DNA of 64,000 nucleotides from Marivita sp051859345 (GTDB lineage: Bacteria > Pseudomonadota > Alphaproteobacteria > Rhodobacterales > Rhodobacteraceae): the NCBI RefSeq assembly GCF_051859345.1, contig NZ_JBHYFV010000017.1, forward strand, positions 15,450 through 79,449. Reading direction: 5' to 3'. Under the pieces are notes generated by a model, which searched no databases, was not told where the DNA came from, and saw only the letters and a program-made list of their open reading frames with translations. Below are positions 42,422 to 51,002 of the stretch, piece by piece. Position 1 is the first letter of the stretch. Each line of letters begins with the position of its first letter. Made by a program: the position numbers and the translations under genes.

Positions 42422-43552
42422 TTACCTCAGATGGTCCACCACCATCAGGTGTTGCGCCAGCGTCTGCACCTCGTTCAGCCAGCGTTCCACCAGTTTCGGA
42501 TCATGCGGGGCCGGGCTGACTCCCGCCGCGATCTCGCGGTTCAGCACCGCCTCGATCGCCAGCGACACCGGCACCGACACAAGCCGCGCCATCGCCGTGC
42601 CGCGTGCATCACCCCAGGCATCCATCACATAGGTCTTGTGCCAGACCGGGGTTCCGTTCTTTTCGGCCAGCAAATCGACACAAAGCACCACGCGGTCCGC
42701 CTCGTCCGGGCCATAGGCGTTCCTGGCCAGCAGATCATCGGCCATCTCGGTCAGGCGGGCATCGTCCGCCGTTCCAACCTCGGCAAAAATCTCGCGCCAC
42801 GCCTCTGTCCAGCCATTGAGCCGCAAGGTGCCGCGGACAAATTCCTTGACCTGCCAGCGCGGATCAAACCGGTAATCCGCCATGAAGGGCAGACTGTCGC
42901 GGTTCGGGTAGACCTCGAACGCCTCGGGTTGCGGCAGGGGCGCGTCATAGCGGCTGATCGCATCCCAGGGGCGTTTGACCTCAAGCTCGGTGAAGTGGCG
43001 GATGGATTTCGACGGCGACCGCAGCGCCTTCAGAACCCCCACGGGCGCCCAGCTGAACTTGTAGCGAAATGCATTGGCGACCTTCGGCACACCGCCGCAG
43101 TAGGATTTGAAAGAGATCACGTTCTCAACATCATACGCGGCACTCTTGACGTAATCTGCCACCAGATGATGCGCCATCAGATGATCGATGCCGGGGTCCA
43201 GACCGACCTCGTTTACAAGCGCCACACCAGCCTGGCGCGCGGCCGAATCCAAATCGCGCATCTCCGGCGAGATATAGGACGACGACACGAAATGCGCGCC
43301 GTGGTCGATGGCGATTTGCGCCAGTTGGACATGCCAATCGCCAGGCAACATGGACACCACCACATCGCCGGGTCGCACCGCGTCAGCCAACTCAGCCGGG
43401 TCAAAGACGCGGATGTCGTCGATCAGATCACCCACCGCCGCGCGGGCCTTGTCCACCGTCCGGTTCCAGACAACAACGGCATGCCCGTCCTGGATCAGCC
43501 GTCGCAGGCCGGGAACCGAAGAAAGACCCGTGCCACACCAATGAACCGTCAT
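42422..43552 (-). CDS. Saccharopine dehydrogenase family protein (LYS9-like)
   Basis: 376-residue NAD(P)-binding Rossmann protein, starting HWCGTGLSSVPGLRRLI, with the saccharopine-dehydrogenase C-terminal domain (NEVGLDPGIDHLMAHHLVADY around residues 114-134 is diagnostic). It probably converts saccharopine to glutamate and alpha-aminoadipate semialdehyde or the reverse. It overlaps the upstream LYS1-like gene by 4 bases (ATGA), and the pair forms a two-gene lysine-degradation operon. A hairpin terminator follows. Direction and cofactor are inferred. Confidence 0.9.
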   Translation of the reverse strand: MTVHWCGTGLSSVPGLRRLIQDGHAVVVWNRTVDKARAAVGDLIDDIRVFDPAELADAVRPGDVVVSMLPGDWHVQLAQIAIDHGAHFVSSSYISPEMRDLDSAARQAGVALVNEVGLDPGIDHLMAHHLVADYVKSAAYDVENVISFKSYCGGVPKVANAFRYKFSWAPVGVLKALRSPSKSIRHFTELEVKRPWDAISRYDAPLPQPEAFEVYPNRDSLPFMADYRFDPRWQVKEFVRGTLRLNGWTEAWREIFAEVGTADDARLTEMADDLLARNAYGPDEADRVVLCVDLLAEKNGTPVWHKTYVMDAWGDARGTAMARLVSVPVSLAIEAVLNREIAAGVSPAPHDPKLVERWLNEVQTLAQHLMVVDHLR

Positions 43553-44601
43553 GTCGTCACCTCTTGCATATGTTGGTCGAAATAGGACTTCGCGCGTCCC
43601 CAGACGCCGCTGTCGATATCAGCCAACGCCTTGAGATGCGGCAATAGCTGACCGGCGAAATCCTCGGAGGATTCGCGCGGCATGAGGGACGGCAGATTGT
43701 CGATGGCCATCACGTCGAGCGGAGGATCATCGCAGGCACGGATCACCGGCGCGTTCCAGCTTGTGACGTGATCATAGACCTTGATCGGAGAGAAATCACT
43801 GTCGGGATCACACGCGATGTCGCCGATGACCCGCAACGCGCGGGGGCGCTGGCAGGTGTCGGCAGGCACAAAGACAGGTGTGCCCGGACGCGCCAGGATG
43901 CAGTTGAAAAACAGCGTGTGATCAAGCACTTCCGGAAAAGGACCGCCCTGCGCGGTTTCTGCCATATCCCACTTGGTGACGGGTACGCCAACCGCGTGAC
44001 ACAGGTCGCTGGCACCGGTGCCGACCCGACCCAAAGCACCGATGACCAAAGCCGTCGGCGTCGCGCCACCAAGTGCCGCAGTCACGTCGTCGCGCATCGC
44101 ACTGGATGAGGGCCAGGTGCTCACCGAGGGGCAGGGCGTCCCCGCCTGTTGTGCAGCATAAGCCAAAAGCGACACAGCTGCCCCAGCGTAGCCCGCCCAA
44201 TAGCCAAAGGCCGCGACGCGGCGCCCGTCGGGATCTTCGAGATATTCCAGATCATAAAGCGTTCCACCCCCCGCCTTGAACCGCGCCAACAGGCGTTGCC
44301 CGGCAGGCTGGCCCTTATAGGCGTGGCCGAACATGATGTGGCGATGGCGAAGCGCCGACCCATTATCCGGTAATTCCTTTAACCCGAAAATAATGGCATC
44401 GCCCGGCGCATCGTCCCACCCCCCCTCTGGCGCAATTGCCGCCCCGGCTGCGTCATACTCGGCCGTCGGGATCACCCGTGTCGGGCTGTCCTCAACCGTC
44501 ACCTGCACGCCGTCTGCCACAAGCGCCGCGACTCCATCGGGCAAAAGGCCCACACGTTCTTCATTCTCGCGGCTCTCGGCGCGCACCCAGAGATGGGTCA
44601 T
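43549..44601 (-). CDS. Saccharopine dehydrogenase (NAD+, L-lysine-forming type, LYS1-like)
   Basis: 350-residue member of the alanine dehydrogenase/LYS1 fold. The N-terminal lysine/saccharopine segment (WVRAESRENEERVGLLPDGVAALVADG) and the nucleotide-binding VIGALGRVGTGA at about residue 187 are diagnostic. With the adjacent LYS9-like gene it links lysine and 2-oxoglutarate to saccharopine, for use of lysine as a carbon and nitrogen source. It is the first gene of the two; the region upstream holds a repeat-like element and no obvious promoter. Confidence 0.9.
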   Translation of the reverse strand: MTHLWVRAESRENEERVGLLPDGVAALVADGVQVTVEDSPTRVIPTAEYDAAGAAIAPEGGWDDAPGDAIIFGLKELPDNGSALRHRHIMFGHAYKGQPAGQRLLARFKAGGGTLYDLEYLEDPDGRRVAAFGYWAGYAGAAVSLLAYAAQQAGTPCPSVSTWPSSSAMRDDVTAALGGATPTALVIGALGRVGTGASDLCHAVGVPVTKWDMAETAQGGPFPEVLDHTLFFNCILARPGTPVFVPADTCQRPRALRVIGDIACDPDSDFSPIKVYDHVTSWNAPVIRACDDPPLDVMAIDNLPSLMPRESSEDFAGQLLPHLKALADIDSGVWGRAKSYFDQHMQEVTT

Positions 44602-44653
44602 GACGTCCCCTCATTTCGACTCGCTGCACCCTAGCCAGCGCAGATCACGGACA

Positions 44654-44763
44654 AAAGCCCTGTCTCGGGCTTCTTTGGGCTCTAAATACCTCCGCCGGAG
44701 GCAAACCCGAGGCCGCAGCGCAAAGCGCGAGGACCGAGAAAACCTGCGCGCGCGTGAGCGCGC
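44654..44763. repeat. Structured intergenic repeat-like element
   Basis: In the 181-base gap before the phosphatase gene lie three inverted repeats: AAGCCC...GGGCTT (44655-44672), CCTCCG-C-CGGAGG (44689-44701) and GCGCGC-GTGA-GCGCGC (44748-44763). The TTTGGGCTCTAAATACCTCC context resembles a mobile intergenic repeat known to me from Roseobacter genomes; that recall is unverified. It may also terminate the phosphatase transcript on the minus strand. Confidence 0.45.
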
Positions 44764-44782
44764 TCAATTCCGTCAGCGCCCC

Positions 44783-45442
44783 TCAGAAATGGGTTTGGGC
44801 AAACAGCCGGTCCGGCGTGTCGAGATGGGGCAGCGCGTTGAACTGTGTCAGCGCCAATTGCCCCTCGAGCGGCAGCCAGGAACTGACCGACGTGTTCTGG
44901 ATCGAAAGGCACACATTGCAGAATGCCGACATCTCGAGGCCCAGTGTCAGGCGCATCGCCATGCCGATCAGGCCACCCGATGTGACGACAAGCGAACGGC
45001 CGGGCAGGGCGCTGATTTCGGTCAGGGCCTCCGAAACGCGGGTTTCGAAATGATCAAACGTTTCCGGGGCGCCTTCGAGCCTGCCTTCTTGCCAATGCCG
45101 GAACAGGGTCGGCAGGTGGCGCACAAACCCTTCGCGGGACGTTGGAAGGGTGATACCATGCTGCTCTGCCATCAACTGGGACAGGGTGAAATATTCCAGC
45201 TCGTTCAATCGCGCATCGCGGGTGATGGGATCGGGGGTGTCCGCAGCGATGCCATCGGCAGTTTCGACATGCCGCCGCAGGGTGCCGGTCCAGACATGGG
45301 CGTAGATATCACCCTTGTCGCGAAAATGATCGCCCAGCCAGCCCGATTGCCGATGACCCAGGGGACTGAGCCGGTCATAATCGCCTTCGTCTCTGGCCCC
45401 GGTATTGGCTTGTCCGTGGCGGACCAGAACGATGTGCGACAT
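44783..45442 (-). CDS. Histidine phosphatase family protein
   Basis: 219-residue phosphatase of the phosphoglycerate-mutase superfamily. The catalytic signature LVRHGQAN begins at residue 6, with His9; the second conserved residues are Arg60-61 area, and VVTSGGLIGM near 150 matches the usual downstream His position except that His appears replaced here by Ser-Gly-Gly. If the second catalytic His is truly missing, activity may be altered; I could not align it fully. It is cytosolic. The start ATG at 45442 begins the RHG motif context directly. Its transcript may end in the repeat-like element downstream. Confidence 0.78.
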   Translation of the reverse strand: MSHIVLVRHGQANTGARDEGDYDRLSPLGHRQSGWLGDHFRDKGDIYAHVWTGTLRRHVETADGIAADTPDPITRDARLNELEYFTLSQLMAEQHGITLPTSREGFVRHLPTLFRHWQEGRLEGAPETFDHFETRVSEALTEISALPGRSLVVTSGGLIGMAMRLTLGLEMSAFCNVCLSIQNTSVSSWLPLEGQLALTQFNALPHLDTPDRLFAQTHF

Positions 45443-45466
45443 GCGGCCTCGGGTGTCTTGGAAAGC

Positions 45467-45497
45467 AAAGAAAAACGCGCCCGAGAGGTCGGGCGCG
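45467..45497 (-). terminator. Terminator after DUF1476 gene
   Basis: CGCGCCCGA (45476-45484) pairs with TCGGGCGCG (45489-45497), four-base loop, A-rich tract at 45467-45475 giving a U tract in the minus transcript. It ends the gene at 45520. Confidence 0.9.
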
Positions 45498-45519
45498 CAA
45501 AAGCGGGTGCGTCAGCGGA

Positions 45520-45834
45520 TCAGGCTTCGTTCATGATCTGGGTTTTTGCCACAATCATCAATTCCGCCATCTTGGCGCGAATCTCTTCATCCGAAGCCTT
45601 GCCGCCCAGATCGCCAGAAACCTTGCGCACGACGTCTTCGTGACCGGCTTCCTCGAAATCGGACTTGACCACTTCCTTGGCATAGTCGGTTGCATCGTCG
45701 CCGGATTTTCCAAGCAGATCTGCGGCCCAGAGACCCAACAGTTTGTTGCGGCGGGCTTCGGCCCGGAACTGCATTTCCGCATCATGGGCGTATTTGTTCT
45801 CAAAAGCGTTTTCGCGATCATCGAAGGTCGACAT
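45520..45834 (-). CDS. DUF1476 protein, F1Fo-ATPase inhibitor zeta subunit-like
   Basis: 104-residue acidic helical protein of the DUF1476 family, whose Paracoccus denitrificans member is the zeta subunit that inhibits ATP hydrolysis by the F1Fo-ATPase. The start MSTFDDRENAFENKYAHDAEM and the AARRNKLLGLWAADLLG-like helix (AEARRNKLLGLWAADLLGK) match the family inhibitory helix. The ATG at 45834 fits the family start. It diverges from purC with about 197 bases between, a placement common in Rhodobacteraceae. Cytosolic. Confidence 0.88.
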   Translation of the reverse strand: MSTFDDRENAFENKYAHDAEMQFRAEARRNKLLGLWAADLLGKSGDDATDYAKEVVKSDFEEAGHEDVVRKVSGDLGGKASDEEIRAKMAELMIVAKTQIMNEA

Positions 45835-46031
45835 GAGGGCGTTCTCCACGGGAAGTGTTTGCGTTCTGTCCGATATGGCCCGATGCGCCGCGCGGTTCAA
45901 GTGCGCGCGTTGCTTGCGGCATGTCCCTGCATGCACTAAGAGGCAGTCAAACGCAGCCGTTTTCTGCATGTGCGGACGGCGATGCGCACAGCTTTTTCGT
46001 GCCATCCGGCGCATTGACAGAAAGACCTCAC

Positions 46032-46793
46032 ATGGCCCGTCGCAAGAAGATTTACGAAGGCAAAGCCAAGATCCTGTATGAAGGCCCGGAACCGGGCACG
46101 ATTGTCCAGTATTTCAAGGACGATGCGACCGCGTTCAACGCCGAAAAGCGCGACGTGATCGACGGCAAAGGCGTGCTGAACAACCGCCTGAGCGAGTTCT
46201 TCATGGTGGGCCTCAATTCCATCGGCGTCCCGACGCATTTCCTGAAGCGCCTTAACATGCGCGAACAGCTGGTGCGCCAGTGCGAGATCATCCCGCTTGA
46301 AGTGATCGTGCGCAATTTTGCCGCTGGTACGATGGCCAAGCGTCTTGGGATCGAGGAAGGCACACCGCTGCCGCGCCCGATCGTCGAATATTGCTACAAG
46401 GACGACAAGCTGGGCGACCCGCTGGTCACCGAGGAACATATCGCCGCCTTTGGCTGGGCCAGTCAGCAGGATATGGACGACATCCTGAGCCTTGCGCTGC
46501 GGGTCAATGATTTCATGTCCGGGCTGATGTACGGCGTCGGAATCAAACTGGTGGATTTCAAGATCGAGATCGGCCGCGTCTATGATGGCGACTTCCAGCG
46601 CCTGATCGTGGCGGATGAGATCAGCCCGGACAGCTGCCGGTTGTGGGACATCGAAACCGGACGCAAGCTCGACAAGGACGTGTTTCGGCGCGATCTGGGC
46701 AATTTGGCCGATGCCTATACCGAGGTGGCAAGGCGTCTGGGTGTGATGCCGCAGAACGCAACGCCGATGGAAAAGCCGAAGCTGATCAACTGA
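46032..46793 (+). CDS. purC: SAICAR synthetase
   Basis: 253 residues, phosphoribosylaminoimidazole-succinocarboxamide synthase, purine de novo step using CAIR, Asp and ATP. The N-terminal ATP-grasp-like part with KIYEGKAKILYEG and the DSCRLWDIETGRKLDKDVFRRDLG signature are present. The start at 46032 (MARRKKIYEGK) opens the conserved region. Purine genes purS and purQ follow. Confidence 0.97.
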   Translation: MARRKKIYEGKAKILYEGPEPGTIVQYFKDDATAFNAEKRDVIDGKGVLNNRLSEFFMVGLNSIGVPTHFLKRLNMREQLVRQCEIIPLEVIVRNFAAGTMAKRLGIEEGTPLPRPIVEYCYKDDKLGDPLVTEEHIAAFGWASQQDMDDILSLALRVNDFMSGLMYGVGIKLVDFKIEIGRVYDGDFQRLIVADEISPDSCRLWDIETGRKLDKDVFRRDLGNLADAYTEVARRLGVMPQNATPMEKPKLIN

Positions 46794-46881
46794 CGGCGCG
46801 CCCTTTGGTGGGCGGAGCAAGTGCATATTTGGAAAAAGAAGAAGGGGGACGGTCGCGCCCCCGGACAATGCGGAGACAATC

Positions 46882-47112
46882 ATGAAGGCACGGGTGCATG
46901 TCATGCTGAAGGACGGAGTTCTGGACCCGCAAGGCGAAGCGGTGCGCCATGCCCTTGGCGGGCTGGGCTTTGAGGGTGTTCAAAAGGTGCGTCAGGGCAA
47001 GGTGATCGAGCTTGATCTGGCGGATGGCACATCCGAAGACACGGTGCGCGCGATGTGCGAAAAGCTGCTCGCCAACACGGTGATCGAAAGCTACCGGATC
47101 GAGATGAGCTGA
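46882..47112 (+). CDS. purS: FGAR amidotransferase subunit PurS
   Basis: 76-residue PurS, bridging PurL and PurQ in the formylglycinamidine-ribonucleotide synthase complex (ARVHVMLKDGVLDPQGEAV start, IELDLAD mid-strand). The stop shares one base with the purQ start (TGATG). The preceding GAGACAATC weakly resembles a ribosome binding site. purL is not in this window. Confidence 0.95.
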   Translation: MKARVHVMLKDGVLDPQGEAVRHALGGLGFEGVQKVRQGKVIELDLADGTSEDTVRAMCEKLLANTVIESYRIEMS

Positions 47113-47780
47113 TGCGCGCGGCGGTTGTTGTTTTCCCCGGATCGAACTGTGACCGGGATCTGGCCGTGGCGTTCCGCGAGGCGGGATGCCAGGTCGAGAT
47201 GGTCTGGCACAAGGACACGTCCTTGCCCGACGGCATCGACATCGTCGGCATTCCCGGCGGGTTTTCCTTTGGTGATTACCTGCGCTGCGGGGCAATTGCG
47301 GCCAATTCGCCAATTTGTGACGAGGTCAAGGCGCATGCCGACCGGGGTGGGTTTGTTCTGGGCATCTGCAACGGTTTCCAGATCCTGACCGAGACCGGAT
47401 TGCTGCCCGGTGCGCTGCTGCGCAATGCGGGGCTGAAATACATCTGCCGCACCGTTCCTCTGATCGTTGGGACCACGGACTGCGTTTATACCAGCGGCTA
47501 CGAAGTGGGGCAGGAGATCGCGATTCCGATTGCGCATCATGATGGCAATTACACTGCGTCCGACGACATTGTTGCGCAGTTGCGTGCCGAAGACCGGATC
47601 GCGTTTCGCTATGGCGACAACCCGAACGGGGCCACGGCGGATATCGCCGGTATCCTGTCGGCCAATCGTCGCGTGCTTGGCATGATGCCGCACCCGGAGA
47701 GGGCGGCGGATAAAAAGCATGGCGGCACCGATGGCCGCGCCCTGTTTTCCAGCCTCGCCAGTGCATTGGCAGCGGCATAG
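47112..47780 (+). CDS. purQ: FGAR amidotransferase glutaminase subunit PurQ
   Basis: 222-residue class I glutamine amidotransferase, supplying ammonia to PurL. The nucleophile Cys is in GICNGFQIL near residue 86 and the catalytic His in MMPHPERA near the C-terminus. Start at 47112 overlaps purS by one base; an in-frame upstream codon is not needed. The next gene, dctB, is unrelated in function. Confidence 0.96.
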   Translation: MRAAVVVFPGSNCDRDLAVAFREAGCQVEMVWHKDTSLPDGIDIVGIPGGFSFGDYLRCGAIAANSPICDEVKAHADRGGFVLGICNGFQILTETGLLPGALLRNAGLKYICRTVPLIVGTTDCVYTSGYEVGQEIAIPIAHHDGNYTASDDIVAQLRAEDRIAFRYGDNPNGATADIAGILSANRRVLGMMPHPERAADKKHGGTDGRALFSSLASALAAA

Positions 47781-47847
47781 CGCCGGTTGACAGTGCTGTG
47801 ACGCGCCGCCGCTTGAGCGGCGCGCGCGATCTGTCTATCTTCGGGAA

Positions 47848-49611
47848 ATGGCCACAGGCACCTCATTGATACGTCAGACCACCCGGTCGGGATCGCTTTC
47901 GTGGCGTGTGCGGGTGGCTTTGACCCTCTTGACAGCTGTGGCGGTGGTAACGGTGTTTTTCACCAACCGCTATCTGACGGACAGGTTTACGGAAAGCACC
48001 CGCAATCGCGCCGAACTTCGGCTGGCGCTTTATTCCGGCAACCTTGTGTCCGAACTGCGCCGCAACGCGATTGTGCCGCAGCTTCTGGCACGCGATCCAG
48101 CGCTGATCGGTGCGCTGAATTCGGCCGATTTCTCGCAAAGTTCCCAGCGGCTGATTTCATTTGTCGATGAAATCGGAGCGGCTTCGCTGATGCTTTTGGA
48201 CTCCGATGGTCGGACGGTGGCGGCAACCGATCGGGAACGGTTGGGGGCACAGCACCGCAACGCGGCCTATTTCGTCGAGGGGTTGCGGTCCAATGCCACC
48301 GTGTTCACCTCGCAGCGCGAAGAGGTGGGGAGCTTCAATTTCAGCTATTCGCGGCGGATCGAAAGCCAGGGCCAATCCATCGGTGTGATCGTGGTCGAGG
48401 TGGACCTGGCCAAGTTCGAACGCGCCTGGGCCGGGATCTCGGATGCGGTGCTTGTCACCAACAGCGAGGGCGAGATCATCCTGGCGACAGAACCGCGCTG
48501 GCGCGGCCAGACGGTCGAGACCGCTTTGGAACGCCAGCCAGCGGACAGCGCCATTGAACGCGCGATCCGGGCCACGGCAGATTGGACGGCCGTTCCGGCG
48601 GATGCGTATTTCCAGGGCGAGGCGGTGATGCGGATCGAAGGCCGTATCCCGTTCCGCGGCTGGAACATGGTCTCGTTCACCACCTATGCCAGTGTTCGCG
48701 AACGAGTGAATGCGGTGCTGGCGCTCGAGATCATGGTGTTTGCGATTCTTCTTGCCCTGGCGTTCTATGCGCTGAGCCGCAAGACGGCGCTGCGGATGGC
48801 GCTGTTCCAGCGTGAGTCGGCAGAGCTTCGCGCATTGAACCAGCGGCTACAGCGGGAAATCGCCGAGCGTGAACGGGTTCAGGAAACCCTTGCCGTCGCG
48901 GAACAGACGCTGGCACAAAGCTCGAAACTGGCCGCCTTGGGCGAGATGTCGGCAGCGGTCAGCCACGAATTGAATCAGCCGCTGGCGGCAATGAAAACGT
49001 ACCTTGCCGGGGCCAAGCTCTTGATGCGCCGCAACCGGCCGGATGAGGCCTTTGCCGCCTTTTCCCGCATCGACGATCTGATCGAGCGGATGGGAGGCAT
49101 CACGCGGCAGCTCAAGAGCTATGCGCGCAAGGGACAAGAGGCGTTTTCGCCTGTGAATATGGGTGATGCGCTGGCGTCGTCGCTGTCGATGATGGAACCC
49201 CAGCTGAAATCGCGGAAAGTGAAGATCACCAAGATCCTGCCCGAAGACAAGGTGCTGGTGATGGGCGACCGGATGCGGATCGAACAGGTGATGATCAACC
49301 TTTTGCGCAACGCGCTGGATGCCACCAAGACCGTGTCCGACCCCCAGCTCGAGATCATCCTGGCCAGCGGCGAGACCGCGACGCTGACCATCCGCGACAA
49401 CGGGTACGGGATTGAAGACCTCGATGAACTGTTCGAGCCGTTCTACACCACCAAGCAACCCGGCGACGGCGTCGGGCTGGGGCTTGCCATTTCCTCGGGG
49501 ATCGTCAACGACCTAGGGGGACGATTGCTGGCCCGCAATGCCGAAGGCGGTGGTGCGGTGTTTGAAATGCAATTGCCAATATTGAACGATCAAACGCAGG
49601 CGGCGGAGTGA
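47848..49611 (+). CDS. dctB: DctB-type sensor histidine kinase
   Basis: 587-residue inner-membrane sensor. Membrane helices at about 20-40 and 290-310 enclose a periplasmic double-PAS/Cache-like region. A coiled-coil (AELRALNQRLQREIAERERVQ) leads to the dimerisation/phosphorylation helix with His373 (AVSHELNQPLA), and the ATPase part has N box VMINLLRNALDA, G1 DNGYGIED and G2 GVGLGLAIS. In rhizobia DctB senses C4-dicarboxylates. The TRAP dctPQM genes at 27.8-30.6 kb are 17 kb away. dctD follows after 4 bases, so they are co-transcribed. Confidence 0.92.
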   Translation: MATGTSLIRQTTRSGSLSWRVRVALTLLTAVAVVTVFFTNRYLTDRFTESTRNRAELRLALYSGNLVSELRRNAIVPQLLARDPALIGALNSADFSQSSQRLISFVDEIGAASLMLLDSDGRTVAATDRERLGAQHRNAAYFVEGLRSNATVFTSQREEVGSFNFSYSRRIESQGQSIGVIVVEVDLAKFERAWAGISDAVLVTNSEGEIILATEPRWRGQTVETALERQPADSAIERAIRATADWTAVPADAYFQGEAVMRIEGRIPFRGWNMVSFTTYASVRERVNAVLALEIMVFAILLALAFYALSRKTALRMALFQRESAELRALNQRLQREIAERERVQETLAVAEQTLAQSSKLAALGEMSAAVSHELNQPLAAMKTYLAGAKLLMRRNRPDEAFAAFSRIDDLIERMGGITRQLKSYARKGQEAFSPVNMGDALASSLSMMEPQLKSRKVKITKILPEDKVLVMGDRMRIEQVMINLLRNALDATKTVSDPQLEIILASGETATLTIRDNGYGIEDLDELFEPFYTTKQPGDGVGLGLAISSGIVNDLGGRLLARNAEGGGAVFEMQLPILNDQTQAAE

Positions 49612-49615
49612 ACCC

Positions 49616-50950
49616 ATGGGCAAAGCCATGAAGATTGCCATTGTCGACGACGAAAAAGATATGCGCCAGTCGATCAGCCAATGGCTGGCCCTGTCTGGCT
49701 ATGACACCGAAACATTTTCCAGCGCCGAAGAGGCGCTTGGCACAGTGGGCGCGGATTATCCGGGGATCGTGATCTCGGATATCAAGATGCCGGGCATGGA
49801 TGGGATTCAGCTTTTGCGCAAGCTGATGGGATCGGATTCGGCGCTTCCCGTAATCATGATTACCGGTCATGGGGACGTGCCCATCGCGGTCGAGGCGATG
49901 CGGATCGGCGCGTTCGATTTCCTGGAAAAGCCGTTCAACCCGGACCGGATGTCGGACCTGGCCAAGAAGGCCACCAATGCACGCCGCCTGACGCTCGACA
50001 ACCGGGCACTGCGGCGCGAACTGGGTGACGGCACACAGTTGATGCGCAAGCTTATCGGAGCGAGCGCGGCGATGGAGCGACTGCGCGAGGATATCCTCGA
50101 TCTGGGTCAGGCCGACGGGCATGTTCTGATCGACGGCGAGACCGGCACCGGCAAGACGCTGGTCGCCCATGCGCTGCATGCGGTCGGCAGCCGGGCCGGC
50201 AAGAAATTCGTTCTGATCTCCTGCGCGGCGATGGATGAGGACACGCTGATCCGGCGGTTGTTTGGACCGATGTTGCCCGATGACACACGCCTGCCTGCGG
50301 TCGAAGAAGCCCGCGGCGGAACGCTGGTGCTCGAGGATATCGAGGCGCTGTCGGATGCGGCACAGGCGCGTCTGCTGACCATGATCAACGATCAGGGAAC
50401 CCCACCGGAAACCCGCATCGTGGCCATCAGCAACCTTCAGGACGAAGGGCGCACGTCGGAAGATGCGTTGCGTCCCGATCTTTATTATCGGCTTGCCGCC
50501 CTCAAGATCACGGCACCGCCCCTGCGCAACCGGGGTGAGGATATCCTGACGCTGTTCACTGCCCTGGCGGACCAGTTTGCGGATGAATATGGCTGCGAGG
50601 CGCCACAGGTCAGCGCGCAGGAAGCCGCGCAGCTGTTGCAAGCGCCGTGGCCGGGCAATGTGCGCCAGTTGATCAACCTTGCGGAACGTGCCGTGCTGCA
50701 ATCGCGCCGGGGCACCGGCACCATCGCGTCATTGCTGATGTCCGATCATGACGAGATGCAGCCGGTGATGACAACCGAAGGCAAGCCGCTCAAGGAATAT
50801 GTCGAGGCGTTCGAGCGGATGTTGATCGACAACACCATGCGTCGTCATCGCGGGTCTATCGCGTCGGTCATGGACGAACTGTGCCTGCCGCGCCGGACGC
50901 TGAACGAGAAGATGGCGAAGTACGGCTTGCAGCGCGCCGATTATCTCTAG
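49616..50950 (+). CDS. DctD-like response regulator lacking the GAFTGA loop
   Basis: 444 residues: receiver domain 6-120 with Asp55, AAA+ domain about 140-370 with Walker A GETGTGKT (174-181), and a Fis-type HTH at about 405-440 (RGSIASVMDELCLPRRTLNEKMAKYGL). The sigma-54-contacting GAFTGA sequence that should follow LFG (215-217) is absent, and that loop is shortened; the Walker B region reads LVLEDIEAL instead of LFLDEIG. The arginine region REDLYYRL-type DALRPDLYYRLA is present. It therefore probably does not activate sigma-54 polymerase in the usual way. It is coupled to the upstream DctB gene with a four-base gap. GGAG precedes the ATG. Confidence 0.88.
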   Translation: MGKAMKIAIVDDEKDMRQSISQWLALSGYDTETFSSAEEALGTVGADYPGIVISDIKMPGMDGIQLLRKLMGSDSALPVIMITGHGDVPIAVEAMRIGAFDFLEKPFNPDRMSDLAKKATNARRLTLDNRALRRELGDGTQLMRKLIGASAAMERLREDILDLGQADGHVLIDGETGTGKTLVAHALHAVGSRAGKKFVLISCAAMDEDTLIRRLFGPMLPDDTRLPAVEEARGGTLVLEDIEALSDAAQARLLTMINDQGTPPETRIVAISNLQDEGRTSEDALRPDLYYRLAALKITAPPLRNRGEDILTLFTALADQFADEYGCEAPQVSAQEAAQLLQAPWPGNVRQLINLAERAVLQSRRGTGTIASLLMSDHDEMQPVMTTEGKPLKEYVEAFERMLIDNTMRRHRGSIASVMDELCLPRRTLNEKMAKYGLQRADYL

Positions 50951-50965
50951 GCGAGGAAGCGGTTG

Positions 50966-50998
50966 GAGGAGGGCTTTTCGAAAAGCCTTCCCCCTCCC
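50966..50998. terminator. Bidirectional hairpin between dctD and the cyclodeaminase
   Basis: A perfect 16-base palindrome GGCTTTTCGAAAAGCC (50972-50987) lies in a longer imperfect stem of GGAGG/CCTCC type (50964-50998). Weak T tracts flank it. It fits as a shared end for two convergent transcripts. Confidence 0.6.
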
Positions 50999-51002
50999 CT
51001 AT

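Noticed and set aside
27778..50950. Linking dctB/dctD directly to the TRAP operon as one locus
   Set aside because: They are 17 kb apart with unrelated genes between; a regulatory link is possible but not shown.
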